From contig NZ_JADDRL010000008.1 in NCBI RefSeq assembly GCF_021538895.1, forward strand, positions 82,936 to 146,935: a stretch of 64,000 bases of DNA, written 5' to 3'. The notes beneath the pieces are model-generated. The model saw nothing but the letters and a program-made list of their open reading frames with translations. It was not told where the DNA came from and ran no database searches. The position numbers were made by a program, and so were the translations under genes. The stretch is from Streptomyces olivochromogenes. Its GTDB lineage: Bacteria; Actinomycetota; Actinomycetes; Streptomycetales; Streptomycetaceae. Numbering within the stretch: position 1 is the stretch's first letter; the number at the start of each line of letters is the position of its first letter. Of this stretch, positions 58,573 to 64,000 are shown piece by piece.

Positions 58573-59592
58573 TCACCGCTTCGACACAGAACCGCCGGGG
58601 CGGCGCAGGGACGTATGCGGAGGTGGGGCACCGCGCTCCAGGGCGCGCGACAGCCGGTCCCGGGCCGTCCGGATCGTCTCGGTGAGCTCGGCCGGCTCCA
58701 GCACTTCGAACTCGAACCCCATCATCATCACGTGAATCACCATCACGTCGAGATTCGCGGCCCCGGTGCGCAGGACGCACGCGTCCTCGCCGTCCGGCTC
58801 CAGCGTCCCGGCGGACGGGGAGATGTGCTCGGCGGCCTCGTGCAAGGGCACCAGCAGCCGGACGACGGCGTGCGCGGCGTACGCGCGCGTGGAGACGCCG
58901 CGCGAGACGTACGCGGCGAGGTCCTCGGCGGGCGGCTCGCGCGGGGTGAAGCGCGGGCCGTGCGGCGGCTTCGGCGTGATGCGGTCGGCGCGGAACGTCC
59001 GCCAGCCGGCCCGGTCGAGGTCCCAGGCGACCAGGTACCAGCGGCGCTCGGTGCACACCAGGCGGTGCGGTTCGACGGTACGCCGGGTGGTGGTGCCGTC
59101 GTGGCCGCGGTACTCGAAGCGCAGGCGTTCGGCGTCGCGGCACAGGTGGGCGAGCTCGGTCAGCAGGGCCGGGTCGACGGCGGAGGACCGCGACCCGCGC
59201 AGCATCGGCACGGTGAACGCGTTCAGGGCGCCCACGCGGCGGCGCAGCCGGTTCGGCAGCACCTGCTCCAGCTTCGCCAGGGCCCGTACGGAGCTCTCGC
59301 CGATGCCCTCGATGCCCTGACCGGCGGCCGTGCGCAGGCCCACGGCGACGGCGACCGCCTCGTCGTCGTCCAGCAGCAGCGGCGGCAGCTCGGCCCCGGC
59401 CCCGAGCTGATAGCCGCCGCCGGTGCCGGGGCTGGCGTTGACCGGGTAGCCCAGTTCGCGCAGCCGGTCCACGTCCCGGCGCACCGTGCGCGCGGTGACG
59501 CCGAGCCGATCGGCCAGCTCGGCGCCGGACCATTCGCGGTGGGCCTGGAGCAGCGAGAGCAGGCGCAGCAGTCGTGCCGAGGTCTCCAACAT
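58573..59592 (-). CDS. YafY/PafC-type regulator (HTH + WYL domain)
   Basis: 339 aa from ATG 59592. The N-terminal winged helix (RLLRLLSLLQAHREWSGAEL ADRLGVTARTVRRDVDRLRE LGYPVNASPG) is followed by the WYL region (RLRFEYRGHDGTTTRRTVEP HRLVCTERRWYLVAWDLDRA GWRTFRADRI). WYL domains sense nucleic acids or nucleotides in some DNA-damage and defence regulators. ATG 59592 is chosen over 59622. Nearby genes show no CRISPR or defence cluster, so the target is not evident. Confidence 0.92.
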   Translation of the reverse strand: MLETSARLLRLLSLLQAHREWSGAELADRLGVTARTVRRDVDRLRELGYPVNASPGTGGGYQLGAGAELPPLLLDDDEAVAVAVGLRTAAGQGIEGIGESSVRALAKLEQVLPNRLRRRVGALNAFTVPMLRGSRSSAVDPALLTELAHLCRDAERLRFEYRGHDGTTTRRTVEPHRLVCTERRWYLVAWDLDRAGWRTFRADRITPKPPHGPRFTPREPPAEDLAAYVSRGVSTRAYAAHAVVRLLVPLHEAAEHISPSAGTLEPDGEDACVLRTGAANLDVMVIHVMMMGFEFEVLEPAELTETIRTARDRLSRALERGAPPPHTSLRRPGGSVSKR

Positions 59593-59638
59593 GTGGTCGA
59601 GTCTGCCAGCCGATGCGGACAACCCGTGTCCTGAAGGA

Positions 59639-60931
59639 TCAGGGCGTGTACGGCAGTTGCGGCACGTCGAAGCAGGTGCGGTTCATGTCGCCCTGCGACA
59701 CCCAACCCCTGCCGTCCTCCCAGCGGGCCACCGACAGACAGGCGCGGTGTGACGTCGGCGGCCCGCTCAGGCGCTCGAACCGTACGGGGAGCAGCAGGCC
59801 GTCGGCGGTGTAGCCCCGGGCGCGGTTCACGAAGCCGTCGACGCACGCGCGCGTGACGCCGCTCTTCGCGCAGGACCTGGCCGCGTCCGTGAACCACATC
59901 GCCGCGGCCCAGCCCTCCAGCTGCCACTGGGAGTGGGTGCTCAGCCCCTTCGTCGCCTCCCGGAACGCGCGTACGGCCGGCCGCGTGACGTCCTCGAAGT
60001 TGCGGCTGGATCCGGTCGTCCACAGGGCGTTGCGGCAGTGCGGGGCGTTCTTGTAGTCCTCCGGGACGGTGGACGTCCAGTTCTGGACGTTCGTCACCTT
60101 GGCGGTGACCCGCACGCCGGCGTCGTCCATCGCCTCGCACAGCCGGGCGTTGCCGTGCGTGTCGATGGCGTCGAAGACCAGGTCCGCGCCCTGCTCCTTC
60201 AGGTCGGCGGCGACGGCGCGGAAGTTGGGCAGCGCGAAGTCCACCTGCTCGGTGACCACCCGGTAGCCCTCGGCCCTCAGGCCCCGCTCGACGAGCCGGG
60301 CGTAGGCGGCGGACGCGGCCTGGTTGTAGGAGACGACCGCGGCGGTCCGGGCGCCCTTCACGCGCTTGAAGTAGCGGTACACCTCCGTGCCGCCGTACAG
60401 CTTCCCGCTCCAGCCCGGTGTGCCGTCGCGCGGTGCCGAGCTGCCGTAGATGCCGTACAGGTGCGGCCAGGTGTCGTAGGCGGCGCCGATGGGCTGGCCG
60501 CCGATGTCGGGCACGCGCGCGTGGGAGACGCGTGCGGCGCCCGCGTAGTCCAGGGACGCGGTGGCGACCAGGGCGACCACCCCGTCCTCGTCGATCAGCC
60601 GGTGCACGCAGTCGTTGTTGCCCACCCCGCTGCCGCCGTCGTCGCACAGGCGCACCTCGACACGGCGGCCGTCGATGCCCCCGCGCGCGTTGAGGCGGTC
60701 GAAGTACGCGCGGGCGCCGTCGCGCGGGCCGGTGAAGGCGTTGCCGCCGACCGGACTGGTGGCGCTGGTGACGATGCCGACCCGCAGCGGCGTGGCGGCG
60801 CTCGGCGCGGGTGTGCGGGCGCCGTGCTCGAAGTCGCGCTCGGGCAGGCGGCTGCCGCAGGCCGTGCCCGTCAGGAGCAGCAGCACCGCTACGGCGGCCT
60901 CAGCAGCCCGGGAGGGCCGACGCCGAGGCAT
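59639..60931 (-). CDS. Branched-chain amino-acid-type substrate-binding lipoprotein
   Basis: 430 aa. Lipobox LTGTAC with Cys about 25. Type I periplasmic binding fold: LRVGIVTSATSPVGGNAFTG near residue 48, CLSVARWEDGRG near the end, and several cysteine pairs (LCDDGG/NDCVHR; RSCAKSG/TRACVDG). Family members bind branched-chain amino acids or amides for a LivHMGF transporter. It overlaps the upstream lipoprotein gene by 32 bp on the same strand and ends 47 bp before the WYL regulator start. A matching fused permease is encoded divergently at 62108. Confidence 0.9.
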   Translation of the reverse strand: MPRRRPSRAAEAAVAVLLLLTGTACGSRLPERDFEHGARTPAPSAATPLRVGIVTSATSPVGGNAFTGPRDGARAYFDRLNARGGIDGRRVEVRLCDDGGSGVGNNDCVHRLIDEDGVVALVATASLDYAGAARVSHARVPDIGGQPIGAAYDTWPHLYGIYGSSAPRDGTPGWSGKLYGGTEVYRYFKRVKGARTAAVVSYNQAASAAYARLVERGLRAEGYRVVTEQVDFALPNFRAVAADLKEQGADLVFDAIDTHGNARLCEAMDDAGVRVTAKVTNVQNWTSTVPEDYKNAPHCRNALWTTGSSRNFEDVTRPAVRAFREATKGLSTHSQWQLEGWAAAMWFTDAARSCAKSGVTRACVDGFVNRARGYTADGLLLPVRFERLSGPPTSHRACLSVARWEDGRGWVSQGDMNRTCFDVPQLPYTP

Positions 60932-61508
60932 TGCCGCTCAACTGGACCAGCGCGCAGAGCGTCTTGTCGGAGACCTTCCAGGTGCCGTGCTCCAGGACGG
61001 CGGTCCCGGAGGCGTCGGGCAGGGCGGTGGCTCCGTTCAGGGTCAGGGTGTACGTCACGGTGGCCTCGGTCGGCGAGGTGAACGCGACCTCGGTCACCTT
61101 CGCCGCCACCTGACCGCCGCGCCGGTCACCGTTGAACGCCCGCAGGACCGGGGCCATCGCGGCGCCGTTCTCCAGGACCGCCTGCTTGTCCTTGGCCGAC
61201 GTGTCCGGGTCGAAGAACTTCTGCCAGTTCCGTTCGATCAACGAGACGGCGGCCGCCGGTCGGGCGGGCGCGGTCGCGGAGGCGCTCGACGTCTGCGCGG
61301 TCTCCCCGCTCTGCCCGGTCCCGCCGGTCGGCTCGACGGACGGCGTGGGGGGCGCGCCGTCGCTGCCGCCGCTGTCGTCTCCGCACGCCGTCACGGCGGG
61401 CCCGAGGAGGAGCACCAGGGCGGCCGTCAGCGCCGTGCCCCGTCCCGCCGCCGCCCGGCCGCGTGTCGTCGTCCTGTTCCCCCGCCTGAGGTCGCTCCCG
61501 AGAACCAT
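60900..61508 (-). CDS. Putative lipoprotein, 202 aa
   Basis: From ATG 61508. Lipobox VTAC (C42) after a long N-region with a Leu-rich helix (LTAALVLLLGPAVTAC). A Thr/Ser-rich spacer follows, then one small globular domain: IERNWQKFFDPDTSAKDKQA and EATVTYTLTLNGATALPDAS, ending KTLCALVQLSGN. This looks like a low-molecular-weight T antigen/LprG-like or lipoprotein LpqH-type fold, but I do not name it. It overlaps the binding-protein gene start by 32 bp, so they share a message. Probable partner in the uptake locus. Confidence 0.75.
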   Translation of the reverse strand: MVLGSDLRRGNRTTTRGRAAAGRGTALTAALVLLLGPAVTACGDDSGGSDGAPPTPSVEPTGGTGQSGETAQTSSASATAPARPAAAVSLIERNWQKFFDPDTSAKDKQAVLENGAAMAPVLRAFNGDRRGGQVAAKVTEVAFTSPTEATVTYTLTLNGATALPDASGTAVLEHGTWKVSDKTLCALVQLSGNASASALPGC

Positions 61509-61631
61509 CCCGTTCACCACCGGATGTCGGTCCGGGCAGTGCGCGCCCGGAGCTTTCAGGGTCGGCTTGCACAAGGCATAGTGCAAGCCATTGGCCGACA
61601 AGGACAGACACGCGACGCCTGGGAGCCAGCG

Positions 61632-62108
61632 ATGCGGACAGGCCGACTGCGGACCACGAACCCCGTCCTGTGGGCCGGCTGGGCCGCGCTCGCCACGGGC
61701 GCGGTGCTGTGCGTCGTCGGGTGGTACGGCGTCTCCGGCGAGCGGTTCGCCGAGCGGCAACTGCCCTACCTGGCCTCCTGCACGGTCCCGGGCGCCGCGC
61801 TGATCGTCGCAGGATCGGTTCTGCTCACGCACGGCAGGGGCGCGCTCGCCGCCGCGCGGGTGGAGGAGTTGTACGGGCTGCTGGTGGCCGCCGAACCCGT
61901 AGACGCGGACGAGTCGGCGCGGGCGGCGGCCGCGCCCCTCGCGGTCAGCGGGGAGACGCTGATGGTGCCGGGCGGGACGCTCTACCACCGCGCGGACTGC
62001 CCGTTGGTGGCGGGCAAGGCGGAGGCGGTCCCGGTGGACGGGAAGCTGCTGACGAGCGGCGCTCTGGGCCTGTGCCCGATATGCGAGCCGGCCGCCGCGA
62101 GGGACTGA
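61632..62108 (+). CDS. Membrane protein with a C-terminal zinc-ribbon-like site
   Basis: 158 aa. Two helices (VLWAGWAALATGAVLCVVGW and VPGAALIVAGSVLLTHG) then a soluble tail with H119-x3-C123-x24-C148-x2-C151 (TLYHRADCPLVAGK, LCPICEP), a probable zinc site of the kind seen in Ada-like and HxxxC...CxxC motifs. ATG 61632 is 111 bp before... the divergent lipoprotein start; its stop overlaps the permease ATG (TGATG). It may couple metal or redox state to the transporter, an inference from location only. Confidence 0.8.
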   Translation: MRTGRLRTTNPVLWAGWAALATGAVLCVVGWYGVSGERFAERQLPYLASCTVPGAALIVAGSVLLTHGRGALAAARVEELYGLLVAAEPVDADESARAAAAPLAVSGETLMVPGGTLYHRADCPLVAGKAEAVPVDGKLLTSGALGLCPICEPAAARD

Positions 62109-64000
62109 TGTCCTCCCTCACGTACGACCTCACGCTCGCCGGTCTCTCCGTCGGCAGCGCCGCCGCGCTCACCGGGATCGGCCTGATCGTGACGTACCGC
62201 GCGACCGGCGTGCTCAACTTCGCGCACGGGGCGGTCGCGATGGTGTGCGCGTACGTGCTGCGGCAGTGGGTGGTCGTCTGGGGCCGGCCACTGTGGCTGG
62301 GTGCCGCGGTGACACTGCTGGTCCTGGCGCCGGGGATCGGTGTGCTGCTGGAACGGTTCGTCTTCCGTCCGCTGTCCGTGCCGGGCGGCGATCCGGCGCA
62401 GACGCTGGTGGCATCCATCGGCGTGTTCGTACTGCTGGTGGGCGGGGCCGCGCTGGTGTGGGGGCAGGGGGCGCGGGACGACGCGCCGGAGCTGGTGTCG
62501 GCGGATCCCTGGGGGCAGTTGGCGGTGGCGCTGCTGCTCGCGGCGGGCGTCGGGGCGGTGAGCCGCTGGACGCGGTTCGGGCGGGAGCTGCGGGCGGTGG
62601 TGGACGACCGGCAGCTGGCCGTGCTGGGCGGCATCGACGCGGACCGGGTGGCCGCGGCGGGCTGGGCGTTCGGCTCGTTCACGGCCGGGCTGACGGGCGT
62701 GCTGCTGGCGCCGTACGTCCGCCTCGACCCGTACGGCCTGCCCCTGCTCGTCATGGAGGTGGTCGCGGTCGCGGTGGCCGCGCGGATGCGCAGCCTGCCG
62801 GCCGCCGTGGTGGCGGCCCTCGGCATCGGTGTCGCGCAGAGCCAGCTGACGCGGTGGCATCCACCGGGCTGGGGCGCGTCGTTGCTGCAGGCGGTCGGGG
62901 CGAACCTCTTCGTCGTGGCGCTGCTCGTCGCGGCCCTGGTGCTGCCCGGCGTCGGCACGCGCGACGCCCTGCCGCGCCCGGCCACCGCGCGCGTGCCGGC
63001 CCCGCCCGGCGCCCGGACGGTGGCGGCGGTGCTGTTCCTGCTGCCGCTCGGCTTCGCGGGCTCGGACCTGCACACCTCGGTCCAGGTGCCGGCGCTGGGC
63101 GTGGTGCTGCTGTCCCTGGTCGTGGTCACCGGGCGCGGCGGCCAGATCTCCCTGGGGCAGGCGGCGTACGCCGGTCTGGGCGCCCTGTTCACGGCGCTGC
63201 TCGCGGCGGGCCGCTTCCCGGGTCTGCCGCGGCTGCCCGAACTGGCGGCGCTGGCGGTCGCGGTGGCCCTGGTGGCACCGCTGGGCCTGCTCACCGGCTG
63301 GCCGGCGATCAGCCGTCGCGGCCTGGCGCTGGCGGTGGCGACCTTCGCGGTGGGCGTCGGGGTGAGCCGCTTCGTGTTCGCGCAGCCGTACGCCACCTCC
63401 GGGCTGTCGCTGGACCGCCCGGCGGGCTTCGACGGGGACCGCGCGTACTACGTCCTGGAACTGGCCCTGCTGGCCCTCGCGCTGGCGGCGACGCGTGCCC
63501 TGCGCCACGGCCGTACGGGGCGGGCGCTCGCCGCCCTGCGGGACCACGAGTCGGGCGCCTCGGCGGCGGGCGTGCCCGTCCCGTCCCTGAAGCTCCTCGC
63601 GTTCGTCGCGGGCGCCGCCCTCGCCGCCCTCGGCGGGGGCATGCTGGGCATGGGAGTGCGCGCCTTCGACCCCGGCGCGTACGACCCGGTACGCGGACTG
63701 CTGTGGTTCGCCGCGGTCGTGGTCCTCGGCGCCGACAGCACCCTGGGCGCCCTGGCCGCCGCGGCCCTCCTGGTGGGACTCGACGCGGGGGCCCGGGGCG
63801 GCGTTGCGGCGGCGCTGATCGGCCTCCTGGCGGTCCTGATCGGCAGATTCCCCGGCGGCCCGTACGACGCGCTGCGCGCGGCGGCGACCCGCCTGCGGCC
63901 GCGACGACGACCGCGGCTCACGGAGAGGGGCGCGCGGATACGGACGCGACTGCGCCGGGCTGTGCCGGGACGGCCGGGCGGCAGGGCTGCCCGCGCCTTT
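62108..64000 (+). CDS. Fused branched-chain amino-acid ABC permease (LivH-LivM), right end cut
   Basis: 631 codons visible, running off the window. The N-terminal half (residues 1-285) is LivH-like: GLIVTYRATGVLNFAHGAVA MVCAY is the classic signature. The C-terminal half (from about 300) is LivM-like: GRGGQISLGQAAYAGLGALF TALLA, and RALAALRDHESGASAAGVPV PSLKLLAFV (EAA-type loop). Both permeases are usually separate; the fusion makes a single-chain transmembrane channel. Basic Arg-rich tail at the edge. The ATG overlaps the preceding stop (TGATG). The ATPase genes (livG/livF) probably follow to the right. Confidence 0.9.
   Translation, partial: MSSLTYDLTLAGLSVGSAAALTGIGLIVTYRATGVLNFAHGAVAMVCAYVLRQWVVVWGRPLWLGAAVTLLVLAPGIGVLLERFVFRPLSVPGGDPAQTLVASIGVFVLLVGGAALVWGQGARDDAPELVSADPWGQLAVALLLAAGVGAVSRWTRFGRELRAVVDDRQLAVLGGIDADRVAAAGWAFGSFTAGLTGVLLAPYVRLDPYGLPLLVMEVVAVAVAARMRSLPAAVVAALGIGVAQSQLTRWHPPGWGASLLQAVGANLFVVALLVAALVLPGVGTRDALPRPATARVPAPPGARTVAAVLFLLPLGFAGSDLHTSVQVPALGVVLLSLVVVTGRGGQISLGQAAYAGLGALFTALLAAGRFPGLPRLPELAALAVAVALVAPLGLLTGWPAISRRGLALAVATFAVGVGVSRFVFAQPYATSGLSLDRPAGFDGDRAYYVLELALLALALAATRALRHGRTGRALAALRDHESGASAAGVPVPSLKLLAFVAGAALAALGGGMLGMGVRAFDPGAYDPVRGLLWFAAVVVLGADSTLGALAAAALLVGLDAGARGGVAAALIGLLAVLIGRFPGGPYDALRAAATRLRPRRRPRLTERGARIRTRLRRAVPGRPGGRAARAF

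Noticed and set aside
58365..58631. Small frames between the I78 and WYL genes
   Set aside because: No ribosome site, no domain and no consistent frame.

Overview
The window is a high-GC actinobacterial chromosome segment, almost certainly from a Streptomyces. Reasons: very GC-rich codons, frequent GTG and TTG starts, many 4-base start/stop overlaps, Tat/Sec-secreted hydrolases, streptogrisin-type proteases, a SepF-like division protein and an LAXTG sortase signal. From memory, the order hmgA, sigK, GDSL lipase, LPMO, lipase, dnaE2, sflA follows the S. coelicolor SCO1715-SCO1750 region, so most of this is conserved core-arm sequence. I see no IS element, prophage, tRNA, rRNA or CRISPR array. 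Both edges cut genes: a sugar ABC ATPase on the left and a fused branched-chain amino-acid permease on the right.

Layout. 1-4.6 kb: truncated UgpC/MsmK-type ATPase, a 0.7-kb non-coding stretch carrying a tandem duplication, then a TetR gene and a molybdopterin oxidoreductase with a palindromic operator between them. 4.7-8.7 kb: lipoprotein, homogentisate dioxygenase (hmgA), a GntR/UTRA regulator with a leaderless-type promoter, and an orphan type ISP restriction-enzyme-like protein. 9-12.7 kb: a TetR regulator divergent from a two-gene DrrAB-type efflux pump with two matched operators, then a CoA transferase. 12.7-19.6 kb: a 91-aa protein and the divergent SigK/anti-SigK pair facing a DUF4331 - TPR - NicO metal-transporter operon. 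19.6-22 kb: Ser/Thr kinase and a convergent GDSL lipase whose stop codons interlock. 22.3-31.1 kb: an extracellular polysaccharide cluster (membrane protein, two GT2 enzymes, deacetylase, a giant flippase/GT-C fusion, GH39-like hydrolase).

31-41 kb: AAA ATPase, DUF72 protein, GntR, GNAT, DUF402, methyltransferase, a 45-codon small gene, beta-propeller surface protein, LPMO with sortase signal, lipase. 41-46.4 kb: MarR/cupin pair with an ordered operator array, then the SOS-controlled dnaE2-imuB-like mutagenesis operon. 46.6-55 kb: two paralogous streptogrisin-type proteases flanking an SPFH protein, a Cys-rich-tailed DUF5685 protein, sflA, an acyl-CoA dehydrogenase and an MFS pump. 55-64 kb: membrane mannosyltransferase, PAP2 phosphatase, I78 inhibitor, WYL regulator, and a branched-chain amino-acid-type uptake locus.

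The most promising less-described system is the SigK-RskA-DUF4331-TPR-NicO block: the sequence shows ECF-type promoter elements facing both ways from the sigma gene, and the promoter position moves the likely sigma start to a GTG 22 codons inside the longest frame. Second-tier candidates are the orphan ISP protein, the dnaE2/imuB pair without imuA', the flippase/GT-C fusion, and the Cys-rich DUF5685 protein beside sflA.
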